Positions 44,515 to 54,004 are shown, numbered from the stretch's first letter. The stretch is DNA of 64,000 nt from Chryseobacterium sp. CH25 (GCF_004119455.1 NZ_NRQT01000001.1:558001-622000); one strand, 5' to 3'. Numbers and translations: made by a program. The notes: generated by a model from the letters alone, not told the origin.

Positions 44515-45572
44515 CAGGAATGTTTTTTATTGGCGTAAACGTTCACGTTCATCCCCATTTTGAGAATATCAATTTCTTTTCTTTTCCCTTCCACTTTAAT
44601 TCTCACAGGAATACGCTGTACAATTTTTACATAGTTCCCGGTAGAGTTATCAGGGGGTAATAATGAAAAACTTGAACCTGTTGCTGGGGATAATGAAATA
44701 ATGGTTCCCTGAAACTCTCTGTCCGGATAAGAATCTGCAACAATTTTTACCTGGTCTCCAATTTTCATATCCTTGATTTGGGTTTCTTTATAATTAGCAA
44801 CTACCCATTTATCTGTTTCATTATTGACAATGAAGGCAAGGGTTTCTCCGGCATCAATCATCTGCCCTACTTCTACAGTTCTTCGCCCCATTCTTCCATC
44901 ATATGAAGCTACTACTGCCGTATAGCTTACGTCTAATTTGTCACGATCCAGTAAAGCTTCCAATCTTGTAATTTCGGCCTGTACTACTGTTTTTTCAGCC
45001 TGAATATCATTAATTTTAGATACGGAAGCAGCATAATTATCCTGAGATGATTTGTAATCACTTTCATTGACATCCAATGTTGCTTTTACATCTTCAAGTC
45101 TTTGTTTTGTAGCAGATTCTTCATCATAGAGTTTCTTATATCGGTTATAATCCTGCTGTTGCTTCCAAACTTTTGCTTTATTTGCATCTATCTGAGCTTG
45201 TGCCGCTGCTGCTTCTTTTTGGGTGGTTCCTGTATTACTTTCCAAAACTTTCAGCTGGGCACAGGCTTTCTGAAGCGCTGCCTGGGTTTGTTTTTGCTGA
45301 AGAACATATTCACGGTTATCAATTAAAAGTAATGTATCTCCTTTTTTAACTTCCTGATTTTCCTCGAATTTTACGGCTACAATGAATCCGCCGGCTCTTG
45401 AAATTACGGGGTTTACGTATTCCTGAACCTGAGCATCATTGGTTTGCTCGTATTTATAGTAACTTTTAAGGGTAAAACCGCCCCAGACAGCAAGTGCTGC
45501 AACGATTAAAACTGAAATCCATCCTGTGATCTTTGTGATCAGTCTGTCGGTTGGGGTATATTTTTTTTTCAT
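44514..45572 (-). CDS. HlyD/EmrA family membrane fusion protein
   Basis: 352-residue periplasmic adaptor. One N-terminal membrane helix (ISVLIVAALAVWGGF), a lipoyl half-motif (A-G-G-F-I-V-A-V-K-F-E-E-N-Q-E-V-K-K-G-D), a long coiled-coil hairpin (about 85-210) and the second lipoyl half and barrel (V-V-A-S-Y-D-G-R-M-G, Q-M-I-D-A-G-E). It links the MFS pump to the TolC-type channel encoded just upstream (6 nt). Confidence 0.93.
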   Translation of the reverse strand: MKKKYTPTDRLITKITGWISVLIVAALAVWGGFTLKSYYKYEQTNDAQVQEYVNPVISRAGGFIVAVKFEENQEVKKGDTLLLIDNREYVLQQKQTQAALQKACAQLKVLESNTGTTQKEAAAAQAQIDANKAKVWKQQQDYNRYKKLYDEESATKQRLEDVKATLDVNESDYKSSQDNYAASVSKINDIQAEKTVVQAEITRLEALLDRDKLDVSYTAVVASYDGRMGRRTVEVGQMIDAGETLAFIVNNETDKWVVANYKETQIKDMKIGDQVKIVADSYPDREFQGTIISLSPATGSSFSLLPPDNSTGNYVKIVQRIPVRIKVEGKRKEIDILKMGMNVNVYANKKHS

Positions 45573-45578
45573 TGTATT

Positions 45579-46901
45579 TTATAAAACGCCTGTGATATTC
45601 TGTAATAAATAATAATTGTTCTGTGCCATGATTTTTGCTGCTTCCAGTTCAAATTTTGTCTGAAGCAGCTGGATATCGGCATCCAAAAGTTCTGTAATAA
45701 GGGAAGTTTGATTGAAATAAGTATTTTTAATAATACGGGCATTCTCTTTAGCCTGAGCAACGTTAGTTTCAGCAACTTTAATCTGTTCCAAAGCTTCCTG
45801 ATATCTTAAATAAGCTTCTTTTACCTGTTGTCTTACCTTGTCTTCAGTATCTTTGTGAGCTTCTTCTTCTTTTTCAAATTCAAGCTTAGCTGCCTTTACT
45901 TTATTGGTATTATGATAAAGAGATGAGATGGAAAATGAAGCTTTTAAACCGACAATTCCCAATGAATACCAATACGGATTGTAAGGATAGAGAAAGATCT
46001 GCGGGTTGGCATAATAAAATTCTCCGTACATTCCTATTTTAGGGCTTACATTGGCTTTTACCTGTTTCAGTTTAAGCTTACTTAATTCTGTATTCTGTTC
46101 AGAAACATGGTAATCAAATGAATGCTCCAATGCCAGTTTGAGATATTCTGCATAGGTTGTATTAGCGTCCCATTGGTTAGACGGTATTTCAGGAATAACG
46201 ATCTGTTCGTCAGGAACTCCAAGAATAATATTCAGTTTCTGCATGGCGATAAGAATATCATTCTCAATGGTAATCAGAGTCATTTTACGCTTGGAAAGCT
46301 CAAGTTCTATTCTTAAAACATCACTTTTCAGAACCACTCCGTTTTTATACAGAGATTTTATTTCTTTAAGCTGTACTTCCTGATCTTTAATATCCTGTTT
46401 AATAAGATCCCTGAAGATAAGTGTTTTCTGAAGTTCGAGGTAAAGGGTTGCTGTTTTGTAATGAATATCGGAAACAGCCTGTTCTTTCTGGATTTCTTTC
46501 ACCTTTTGTAAGGTCTGATTTTCTTTAATTTTAAGGTTGAGCTTATTTCCGTTGTAAATATTCAGATAAAAATCGGCTCCCACTCTGTAAAGGGTATGGA
46601 TGACTTCGTGTTGGCTGGGTTTGGAAAAAATTCCGTTTTCATAGATGGGAATGTTGGATGCTTTTTCTACTGATCCTTTCACTTGTATTTCCGGAAGTCT
46701 TTCTCTTTTGGTATCTTTTACTTCTGCTTCCGCAATGTCTACACTAAGGGTATTTATTTTAATATGACGGCTGTTTTCTTCAGCTCTTTGCCATGCGTCT
46801 TTTAGGGAGATTCGGATGGTATCATTTCGTGGACTGCCTGTCTGAGCCGATATAAAGTAGGAAGCTCCTAACATTAGCAGTCCGGTGACATAGATTTTCA
46901 T
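45579..46901 (-). CDS. TolC family outer-membrane efflux protein
   Basis: 440-residue outer-membrane channel component: signal peptide ending near A19-Q, two OEP-type repeats rich in long alpha-helices (S-L-K-D-A-W-Q-R-A-E-E-N-S near 32, Q-V-K-E-A-Y-L-R-Y-Q-E-A-L-E-Q near 360, L-L-D-A-D-I-Q-L-L-Q-T near 410). First gene of the TolC-HlyD-MFS export operon, read divergently from an AraC gene 132 bp away. The exported compound is unknown. Confidence 0.92.
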   Translation of the reverse strand: MKIYVTGLLMLGASYFISAQTGSPRNDTIRISLKDAWQRAEENSRHIKINTLSVDIAEAEVKDTKRERLPEIQVKGSVEKASNIPIYENGIFSKPSQHEVIHTLYRVGADFYLNIYNGNKLNLKIKENQTLQKVKEIQKEQAVSDIHYKTATLYLELQKTLIFRDLIKQDIKDQEVQLKEIKSLYKNGVVLKSDVLRIELELSKRKMTLITIENDILIAMQKLNIILGVPDEQIVIPEIPSNQWDANTTYAEYLKLALEHSFDYHVSEQNTELSKLKLKQVKANVSPKIGMYGEFYYANPQIFLYPYNPYWYSLGIVGLKASFSISSLYHNTNKVKAAKLEFEKEEEAHKDTEDKVRQQVKEAYLRYQEALEQIKVAETNVAQAKENARIIKNTYFNQTSLITELLDADIQLLQTKFELEAAKIMAQNNYYLLQNITGVL

Positions 46902-46926
46902 TTGAATTTTTCGAATTATTGCACTG

Positions 46927-47006
46927 CAAATTTATTGGCAATCTGTAAATTTTATTTACCTAAAATAGTCAAGTTTTACATGATTCCGGCCAAATGATTA
47001 TATTTG
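46927..47006. promoter_or_regulatory. Divergent promoter region, efflux operon / AraC
   Basis: TATATTTG at 46999-47006 fits the -7 box for the AraC gene (28 nt before the ATG). The minus strand reads TAAATTTG at 46934-46927 for the efflux operon. GTAAA...TTTAC (46945-46959) between them is a small inverted repeat that could bind the regulator. -33 boxes are not clear. Confidence 0.5.
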
Positions 47007-47033
47007 CATTTTCATTCTTATTTTGATTTTTCT

Positions 47034-47831
47034 ATGGGATTAATTGCAGCGCTTCCGGACATCGACAAACACGAGAAAAGTGTATTTGTAATGCATGAAA
47101 AATCAGAGAAACTGATTCCGTTTCATAAGCATACAAAGGGACAGCTGAGCTATGTAGAAGGCGGTATTGCTTATATTACCATCGATAACAGGACGTATGT
47201 GGTACCTGCCAGACACTTCTTCTGGATTCCGCAGGGTATGGAACATATTTTAGAAATTGGTCATACAGCAACAGTTCTTCGGTCTCTTTATTTTTATGCT
47301 TATGATGATGTTTCAGATCCTTTTTACGGCAGGCTGGGAATTTATCCGGCATCGGAACTTTTGATCCAGATGATTAAATATACAGAAATATGGGATGAAA
47401 AACATGTTACTGAAAAAGATGAAAACTTTGAGTTTCTGGTAGCTTTAAAAAAGATTCTTCCTAAAACCCATAAACAGCCTTTACCTATTATTCTTCCTGC
47501 TACGCACAACAAGCAGATGATGAAAATAGTTTCCTATCTTGAATGGAATATGGGAGAAAAACTTACGCTTTCCAATGTAAGTGCCAGATTTGGGTTGAGT
47601 GAACGTTCTATGTCCCGCCTGTTTAAAGCGGATATGGATATCTCTTTTCTTCAGTATCTGAAAACATTGAGGATCATCAAAGCGATTGAACTCCTTTTAA
47701 ATACAGATAAACCTATTAATGAGATTGCTGATGATGTAGGTTACAGTTCAATCAGTGCTTTTAGTGATACTTTTCATGAGTTTACGCAATCCAGACCTTC
47801 GGATCTTAGGAAAAGTAGTAAGGCTTTTTGA
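47034..47831 (+). CDS. AraC family transcriptional regulator of the efflux operon
   Basis: 265-residue regulator with an N-terminal cupin sensor domain (I-P-F-H-K-H-T-K-G-Q-L-S-Y-V near 28-41, F-F-W-I-P-Q-G-M-E-H) and C-terminal AraC domain (about 165-260: S-A-R-F-G-L-S-E-R-S-M-S-R-L-F, I-A-D-D-V-G-Y-S-S-I-S-A-F-S-D-T-F). The ATG at 47034 is chosen over a TTG at 47004, which overlaps the -7 box. It is divergent from the TolC-HlyD-MFS genes, the usual place for their regulator. Confidence 0.9.
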   Translation: MGLIAALPDIDKHEKSVFVMHEKSEKLIPFHKHTKGQLSYVEGGIAYITIDNRTYVVPARHFFWIPQGMEHILEIGHTATVLRSLYFYAYDDVSDPFYGRLGIYPASELLIQMIKYTEIWDEKHVTEKDENFEFLVALKKILPKTHKQPLPIILPATHNKQMMKIVSYLEWNMGEKLTLSNVSARFGLSERSMSRLFKADMDISFLQYLKTLRIIKAIELLLNTDKPINEIADDVGYSSISAFSDTFHEFTQSRPSDLRKSSKAF

Positions 47832-47851
47832 TGTTTTGGGATGAGGGTAAA

Positions 47852-47906
47852 AACCACCCCGTCAAAAATTCTTTGAATTTTCGCCACCCCTCCAACGGAG
47901 TGGAAT
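47852..47906 (+). repeat. Dispersed 55-bp intergenic repeat, copy 2
   Basis: AACCACCCCGTCAAAAATTC, an imperfect inverted centre, then CACCCCTCCAACGGAGTGGAA. It matches 24638-24692 over its full length with a handful of differences. Confidence 0.85.
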
Positions 47907-47949
47907 ATTGAGATATTAATTAAATATTTCATCAATTTTTAAGTCATTA

Positions 47950-47985
47950 AAATAAAAAAGCCTTTAAATATTGAATTTAAAGGCT
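47950..47985 (-). terminator. Terminator of the DUF2723 gene
   Basis: 11-bp stem AGCCTTTAAAT (47959-47969) / ATTTAAAGGCT (47975-47985), followed by T6 on the minus strand. Confidence 0.85.
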
Positions 47986-48115
47986 ATAGCTAAAAACCAT
48001 TAATGAGATAAGATTCAGAATATACAAGGTAAAATCTAAGATTTTAAAACGAAACTATAAAAACAAAATCCTTTATTCCGAATGTCTTACCTCATCTTAA
48101 TGGTTATATTTTTTG

Positions 48116-51100
48116 CTATTGAGTTGCTTTAATAATAGCTGCAGTAATCTGCTCTTCTTTCTTTTTTGAATAGGTAGAATCAAAAGGTTCCATTACATTA
48201 AATAAATACTGATAAAAAGGAGTGATTCTCTGAACATTTTCAGATTCTTTCATTGCTGTTTCTTTGTCCATCTGCTGGAGATTTTTCACAAATGCATTAA
48301 ACTTCTTATCAATTGGTTCTACAGATTTCAACAGATAGCTCCGTGCTTTATCATTCTGACCTGTTTTTCTGTAAGCATCTGTTACCGCAGAAACCACAAG
48401 AGAATATTCCATAGGCTTAGATCTCATCTGTCTTCTGGCTGCTGCTCTGAATTTAGGAGAAAGACTCTGATAATAGTCATATTCATAAAAAATTTCTCTT
48501 TTAAGATTCTCAGCCAATTGAAGGCCTTTCTGTTCCTGGCCTGCAACAATATAAGCCGTAACAATTGAACTTAATGAACGGGGATCATTATATTTTTCGG
48601 CAGGGATTTCTCTTGAAACAAGATTTAGCAATTCTAAAGCTTTTGTTTTATCACCACTCGCCACCAATGCAGAAACCGCTCTGCTCACAGACATCCTGTA
48701 GTTCATAATATCAGATATACCAGTTTCATCGTAGTGATTACTAAGATCTTTAAAATTACCCCATTTGTAGTTTTTCACTACATTATAAAGTGAATGGGCA
48801 TCTACTCTGCCCTTATCTCCATCCGGACTTTGAGTGGTACGGATAGGAACCAGTTTGTAGCTGAAACCGTCAAACTGAAGATAGTCATCAAGGTAAAAGA
48901 TATTTTCACTGTCATACATTCCACCAGACGAGAAACTGATCGGACGTTTCCAGTCAAAATTGGCCAGTAAATCCAGCATGATGAGATGACTTTTATAAAG
49001 AGTATTGGCTTCATAATTAATCGCTATCTGATCTATAGTATTTGGAAGATCTGCCTGATTAATAATCCCCGATTTCACAGCATTTTCTTTATTGACCGGA
49101 AATACGAATTTATGCACCGGAATAATATTGTATTTCTCGTATTCTTTTTCTCCAAAATACATTTTCAGCAACTCATCTTTTGCCGGAGATTTATATTTCA
49201 GGAATTTCAAGGCCTCTTTTAACGTCATTGAATCCTGAGTCAGGTATTTTCTGAATTCCTGAAACTCTGTATCCGGAGCCCCCTGATCCTTTAACATTGC
49301 AAATAAGCCTTCCCAGTCTTCCTTTTTCATCAGGTACACCTGATCATTTACACCATCCCTGTAATCCTCATGAGTCAGCTCACCCGGAATTCCCATGGCA
49401 TTATAAGTTCTTCTTTTTACCTGATCAATGTTCCACGGAGTTGCCAGCAGAGTAAAATTTACTGTTTTAACATCATCCCGGAACCTCTCTGTTTCCTGTA
49501 ATCCCCAAACCGGATAAGTATCATTATCGGCATAAGTGAAAACTACACCTTTTTTAGGCAGAGATGCAAGGAAAGAATAAGCAGAATCATAGGCAGCAGA
49601 TTTCCTGCTGCGGTCATGCGGAACATAATTCTGAAAACCCATCATAAAAGGAATTCCCAGCAAAACTATTCCCAATATAATAGGAGCAGCTTTAGATTTT
49701 ACTTTAGATTGAAAAAACCATAAAATGGATCCTGCACCCAGTCCAATCCAAATAGCAAAAGAATAGAATGAACCTACCATTGCATAGTCTCTCTCTCTTA
49801 CTTCAAAAGGTTTTACTCCTGTATAAAAAACAATTCCGATACTTGTTAGAACAAATAGGGAAAGAAGTGCATAAAATCGTCCAAAGTCTCTGTTTAGCTG
49901 AAAGAAGAAACCAATTAATCCCAATATTAGCGGTAGGAAAAAGAACTTCACCGTGCTTTCATTCTTAAACTTAGCAGGGATGTTGTCCTGATTTCCCCAT
50001 AAAGCATTATCAATAAAGGAAAATCCGGAAATCCAGTTCCCATGGGTGTTTTCCAGATGGCCTTGAAGATCATTCTGCCTTCCTGCAAAGTTCCACATCA
50101 GATATCTTACAAAATAATAACCATTCTGAAAGGTAAAGAAATAGTCCATATTCTGGGCAAATGAAGGTCTTTGAACATTAATAAGATCATATGGTTTTAC
50201 TTTCATATAATCTTCAACCGTGATGGAGTCATCTTCATATTTTGCTCTTAATTCATCAAAGATCTGCTTAGCCTGTGGGCTGTCTGCCACATCTTCGTTA
50301 TCATAGTTGAATGTAAAGTCAGGAGCTCCGTACATCGAAATATAATTGGCCATCACCTCTTTATCTTCACTGAACATTCTGGGCATAAAGCTTATGTGAG
50401 ATTTATTGTAGACATAATTAAATCTTTCTCCTGTTTTTCTGTAGGTCCTGGTCTTTTCATCCTTTTCATAATTATCCCCTGTAATTTCTCTTTTATAACT
50501 TCCATCCTCATTCTTTTCTATTCCTTTTTTATCTAGAGCTGCAGTATAGTTTTGTCCATAAGTAGTGGGCCAGTCTCCATATTGCACCCTATTGTAATAA
50601 TCCTTCATTCCAATAGCTGTATCAGGATTATTAAGATTCATTGGAGGATTGGCATTCGCCCTAATCGGGATTACCAGCCAACACGAAAAGCCTATGATCA
50701 TATACACAACAGATAAAACGGCAGTCTGATAAATATTCCTTTTGGCTTTCCTTGCATACTTAATCATGAAATAACAGACAGCAGCCATCAACACAAAAGC
50801 TACAATAGTTCCTGAATGGAAAGGAAGCCCTAAACCGTTGACAAAGAATATTTCCAACTGTCCAAACATCGTCATTATCAATGGAAAAATAATTTTAAAT
50901 ACCAATGCAAGAACGCCCAATGTGATAAGATTAGCGATGATAAAACTCTTCCATGTAAATGAATACTTTCTCGCATAATACACCAAACATATGGCCGGAA
51001 TAGCCAGCATACACATCATGTGTATTCCCACTGAAAGTCCAAGAATAAAGAAAATAAGGATAATCCATCTTTCGTTATCTGCTGCTGTATCTTCGTTTTC

Positions 51101-51601
51101 CCATTTAGTAATAAGCCACACCAAAATTGCAATAAACAGTGAAGCCATCGAATACACCTCTCCTTCTACCGCTGAAAACCAAAATGTATCTGAAAATGTA
51201 AAGCATAAAGCTCCAATGGCACCTGCAAATAAAACTGAAATTCCCTGAAGTCCTGTAAGATCATCTAAGTTTTTATGTAAAAGCCTTCTTAAAAAGTGAG
51301 TAATGGTCCAGAACAGAAACAAAATAGTAAATGCACTGAAAAGTGCCGACATAGCATTAATCACTATAGAATAATTGCTACTGTTCCCAAAGGCAAATAT
51401 ACTGGCAACTGCCCCCACAATCTGAAATAATGCTGCTCCCGGAGCATGAGTTACTTCAAGCTTTGCCGCTGAAGAAATATACTCTCCACAATCCCAAAAA
51501 CTAAGGAAATGCTCCATGGTGGAGAAATAGGTAATTAATGCAATAGAGAAAAGGAACCAACCCAATACGGTGTTCCACTTTTTAAAAGACCAGTGTTTCA
51601 T
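48116..51601 (-). CDS. DUF2723 / glycosyltransferase family 117-type membrane protein
   Basis: 1161-residue integral membrane protein of the DUF2723 family, widespread in Bacteroidota and related in fold to protein O-mannosyltransferases (GT-C). The N-terminal half has about 12 membrane helices. The first loop carries F-W-D-C-G-E-Y-I-S-S-A-A-K-L near 33-46, where GT-C enzymes keep an acidic catalytic residue. A soluble part follows from about 650, with helical repeats toward the C-terminus. It may glycosylate exported proteins. Monocistronic with its own terminator. Confidence 0.88.
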   Translation of the reverse strand: MKHWSFKKWNTVLGWFLFSIALITYFSTMEHFLSFWDCGEYISSAAKLEVTHAPGAALFQIVGAVASIFAFGNSSNYSIVINAMSALFSAFTILFLFWTITHFLRRLLHKNLDDLTGLQGISVLFAGAIGALCFTFSDTFWFSAVEGEVYSMASLFIAILVWLITKWENEDTAADNERWIILIFFILGLSVGIHMMCMLAIPAICLVYYARKYSFTWKSFIIANLITLGVLALVFKIIFPLIMTMFGQLEIFFVNGLGLPFHSGTIVAFVLMAAVCYFMIKYARKAKRNIYQTAVLSVVYMIIGFSCWLVIPIRANANPPMNLNNPDTAIGMKDYYNRVQYGDWPTTYGQNYTAALDKKGIEKNEDGSYKREITGDNYEKDEKTRTYRKTGERFNYVYNKSHISFMPRMFSEDKEVMANYISMYGAPDFTFNYDNEDVADSPQAKQIFDELRAKYEDDSITVEDYMKVKPYDLINVQRPSFAQNMDYFFTFQNGYYFVRYLMWNFAGRQNDLQGHLENTHGNWISGFSFIDNALWGNQDNIPAKFKNESTVKFFFLPLILGLIGFFFQLNRDFGRFYALLSLFVLTSIGIVFYTGVKPFEVRERDYAMVGSFYSFAIWIGLGAGSILWFFQSKVKSKAAPIILGIVLLGIPFMMGFQNYVPHDRSRKSAAYDSAYSFLASLPKKGVVFTYADNDTYPVWGLQETERFRDDVKTVNFTLLATPWNIDQVKRRTYNAMGIPGELTHEDYRDGVNDQVYLMKKEDWEGLFAMLKDQGAPDTEFQEFRKYLTQDSMTLKEALKFLKYKSPAKDELLKMYFGEKEYEKYNIIPVHKFVFPVNKENAVKSGIINQADLPNTIDQIAINYEANTLYKSHLIMLDLLANFDWKRPISFSSGGMYDSENIFYLDDYLQFDGFSYKLVPIRTTQSPDGDKGRVDAHSLYNVVKNYKWGNFKDLSNHYDETGISDIMNYRMSVSRAVSALVASGDKTKALELLNLVSREIPAEKYNDPRSLSSIVTAYIVAGQEQKGLQLAENLKREIFYEYDYYQSLSPKFRAAARRQMRSKPMEYSLVVSAVTDAYRKTGQNDKARSYLLKSVEPIDKKFNAFVKNLQQMDKETAMKESENVQRITPFYQYLFNVMEPFDSTYSKKKEEQITAAIIKATQ

Positions 51602-51681
51602 ATAATATTTTCCAATATTGATATGACAACTGATGTGGAGGGAATATTACATCAACCTGTGATTTTTTTAAATAAAATTAT

Positions 51682-51800
51682 GGATGAGGCTGGAAGCTGG
51701 ATGAGGAAGGTTGGAAGCTACAATTAGACTTAATACTAATGGAGGTTCTCTTTAGGAAATTACAATTTGTATTTCTTCCAGCCTGCCGCTTCATTTCCTG
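51682..51800. repeat. Paired inverted copies of the GGAGGCTGGAAG repeat
   Basis: Forward arm 51682-51719 (GAGGCTGGAAGCTGG, then GGTTGGAAGCT) and inverted arm 51775-51800 (CTTCCAGCCTGCCGCTTC) around 55 nt. It looks like a complete unit of the repeat whose halves bracket DUF4238 at 22611 and 23938. Confidence 0.65.
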
Positions 51801-51804
51801 TAAC

Positions 51805-52593
51805 TTAATACGTATTATTCAGCCCACCATCCAAAGGAATATTAGCCCCGGTAAGATAAGACGCATATTCTGAGGCCAGAAAAGCTACCAGATGCCCATA
51901 TTCTTCAGGTTTTCCGAACCTTTTCATCGGGATTTTATTTTCTCTCATCTGTTTGATCTCTTCTTCAGATGTACCTGCTTTTTGAGCATCATGGCTGATC
52001 AGGCTCTGGATACGCGCTGTATCAAAATATCCTGTTAAAATATTATTCACAGTAATATTATGCTGAGCGACTTCATTGGATAATGTTTTTGCCCAAGCCA
52101 TTACTGCAGAACGGATAGAATTGGAAAGGGCCAGACTACCGATAGGTTCTTTTACAGAGAGTGAAGAGACATTGATGATGCGCCCTTTTTTTTGTTCAAT
52201 CATATGCGGTAAAGCCAATAAGGTTGTTTCACAGACTGTTTTAAAAAGAAGATCAAAAGCTTTCTGATAATCTGCTACATTTTTATCAACAGCAAGTCCC
52301 GGCTCAGGGCCATTGGTGTTATTCACTAAAATATCTACAGAATGAGTGTTAAAATACTCTGTAATGATCTTTTTATAGCTATCAAAATCAGAAAAATCAG
52401 CAACCAGATATTCATGTTTTTGATTCTGGTTCACGATTGGCAATACAGCTGTAAAATCCTTAAGTTTTGCCTCGTTACGGGCCATTACCGTAACATTGGC
52501 TCCACATTTTGCCAGTTCAATGGCAATTCCAGCTCCTATTCCCTGCGTAGCACCGCCTACTAATGTATTTTTTGAAAAAAGTTGAATATTCAT
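51805..52593 (-). CDS. SDR family oxidoreductase, atypical active site
   Basis: 262-residue short-chain dehydrogenase/reductase fold. The cofactor motif is G-G-A-T-Q-G-I-G near 13-20 and the structural N-N-T-N-G-P is near 91. The active-site Ser region is N-V-S-S-L-S. The usual Y-x-x-x-K is missing; the aligned stretch reads L-S-N-S-I-R-S-A-V, with Ser in place of Tyr and Arg in place of Lys. This variant forms its own SDR subgroup, so normal alcohol/ketone chemistry is doubtful. The C-terminus L-T-G-A-N-I-P-L-D-G-G is typical. It neighbours RidA on the same strand. Confidence 0.85.
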   Translation of the reverse strand: MNIQLFSKNTLVGGATQGIGAGIAIELAKCGANVTVMARNEAKLKDFTAVLPIVNQNQKHEYLVADFSDFDSYKKIITEYFNTHSVDILVNNTNGPEPGLAVDKNVADYQKAFDLLFKTVCETTLLALPHMIEQKKGRIINVSSLSVKEPIGSLALSNSIRSAVMAWAKTLSNEVAQHNITVNNILTGYFDTARIQSLISHDAQKAGTSEEEIKQMRENKIPMKRFGKPEEYGHLVAFLASEYASYLTGANIPLDGGLNNTY

Positions 52594-52633
52594 ACTCTCA
52601 ATATAATTACAGATTAGTTTATATAAAGATAGT

Positions 52634-52676
52634 AAAAAAAGAAACTGTCATTTTAAGTAGAGATTTAAAATGACAG
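52634..52676 (-). terminator. Terminator downstream of RidA
   Basis: Perfect 12-bp stem CTGTCATTTTAA (52645-52656) / TTAAAATGACAG (52665-52676), followed on the minus strand by TTTC and T7. Confidence 0.75.
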
Positions 52677-52737
52677 AGACCATGTTTATTATTATCTCGA
52701 AAATTGAGCTGATTAGACGGGTAATTGTGATTAAAAA

Positions 52738-52819
52738 TCTGCGTAATCTGTGAGATCTGCGAGAGCCTTTTTTGTATTGAGATCCTTCATCTCGCAATGC
52801 TGCGTTCAGAATGACAGAG
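52738..52819. repeat. Two dispersed intergenic repeats
   Basis: 52738-52765 (TCTGCGTAATCTGTGA/GATCTGCGAGAG) matches copies near 3677 and 40891. 52779-52819 (TCATCTCGCAATGCTGCGTT, then CAGAATGACAG) is another common-looking word seen once here. Confidence 0.6.
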
Positions 52820-52860
52820 GGCTTTTGAGGCTTTTGAAACAACCTCTTAAGCTTTAAAGA

Positions 52861-53250
52861 TTATTTAACTACTGTAGCTTCCAACTCTACTTTCAGTGTT
52901 TCAAATAAGCCATTCACCTCAAGCATCGTGACGGCCTGCTCAATATTGTGCAACGCAATCCATTCCTGAAGAATTGGAAAGTGAGGCCATAACTCTTGTG
53001 TTGAAGTGGTATAAATATTCAATCTTACAATTCCTTTACATTCATACCCTGCTGTTGTAATTAGTTCTTCAAGATTTGCAATTGCCTGTTCCAGCTGGCT
53101 TTTCATATCCTTATTGCTTGAAGTACCATCCGGATCAATTGCGGCCTGTCCTGAACAGTATAAAGTGGCTTGCACATTTCTTACCTCCACAGCCTGTGAG
53201 TAGCTGCGTTCTTCCTGCCATTTCCATGGGTTTACGGTTCTTTTTTCCAT
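52861..53250 (-). CDS. RidA family protein
   Basis: 129-residue member of the YjgF/YER057c/UK114 (RidA) family of trimeric enamine/imine deaminases, which protect enzymes from reactive 2-aminoacrylate. Recognisable elements are L-Y-C-S-G-Q-A-A-I-D-P-D-G near 31-43, L-I-T-T-A-G-Y near 63 with the conserved Arg following in V-R-L-N-I-Y, and the C-terminal V-E-L-E-A-T. A Crp/Fnr gene lies just upstream on the same strand and may regulate it. Confidence 0.9.
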   Translation of the reverse strand: MEKRTVNPWKWQEERSYSQAVEVRNVQATLYCSGQAAIDPDGTSSNKDMKSQLEQAIANLEELITTAGYECKGIVRLNIYTTSTQELWPHFPILQEWIALHNIEQAVTMLEVNGLFETLKVELEATVVK

Positions 53251-53354
53251 TGTACCTGTTGAATTTTGTTATGTATTACTTTGCAAAATTGCAGAATAGA
53301 TACAGCAAAATTCTGTGATTCCCATCACGATTATGAAGTGACGGAAATCACAAT

Positions 53355-53918
53355 TTATAATGGTAATCGGCTCAGGGTTTCCCTGGAAACTCCCAAGTAA
53401 GCAGCAAGTAATGATTTGGGAACCCGTTGTACCAAAGATGGATATTTTTCCAATAGCTGTTCATACCGTTCTTTTATTCCTGTTGTCATGGTAGAAATGA
53501 TGCGTTGTTGCGCGGAAATAAAACCCATATAGGCTTTTTCCAAGAAGAAATGTTCCATTTTAGGATGAATACTGCAGATTTTTCTATAGTCTTCAAGTGT
53601 GAGACATAATACTTCTGTATCTTCCACACATTCCAATGACATGGTTGCTATTTGGTTTTGATAATAGGCAGAGAAATCAGTTTCCCACCAGTCTTCCATG
53701 GCAAAACCTACAATATGTTCTTTTCCGGCTTCGTCTGTATATACTAATTTCAGAAGTCCTTTCAACACAAAGTAATTATAGGGAACAGGTTCTCCTTCTT
53801 GGATTAAAAACTGATGTTTTTTATATTTTTTATAGGTAAAACAGGAAGATATATAGTCAAACTCTTCATCATTCAGAGGAAGTATTTTTTCGATATGAGC
53901 TCTTAACCGATCCGGCAT
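53355..53918 (-). CDS. Crp/Fnr family transcriptional regulator
   Basis: 187 residues: N-terminal cyclic-nucleotide-binding fold (F-L-I-Q-E-G-E-P-V-P-Y-N-Y-F-V-L-K-G near 37-54), dimer helix, then a C-terminal helix-turn-helix (L-L-A-A-Y-L-G-V-S-R-E-T-L-S-R) that ends abruptly with L-P-L. The short tail is common in flavobacterial members. Cytoplasmic. It precedes RidA by about 100 nt on the same strand. Confidence 0.88.
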   Translation of the reverse strand: MPDRLRAHIEKILPLNDEEFDYISSCFTYKKYKKHQFLIQEGEPVPYNYFVLKGLLKLVYTDEAGKEHIVGFAMEDWWETDFSAYYQNQIATMSLECVEDTEVLCLTLEDYRKICSIHPKMEHFFLEKAYMGFISAQQRIISTMTTGIKERYEQLLEKYPSLVQRVPKSLLAAYLGVSRETLSRLPL

Positions 53919-53972
53919 ATTTAGGTTCTTAAGGTATAAAAGTACTGTTTTTTCATGAAGAAAATCACAGAC

Positions 53973-53980
53973 TATATTTG
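53973..53980 (+). promoter_or_regulatory. -7 box of the Crp/Fnr-like gene at 54005
   Basis: TATATTTG fits TAnnTTTG, 24 nt before the ATG. It includes the TTG that opens a longer, less likely frame. Confidence 0.5.
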
Positions 53981-54004
53981 TATATTAGTGGTAAATACAC
54001 AGGA

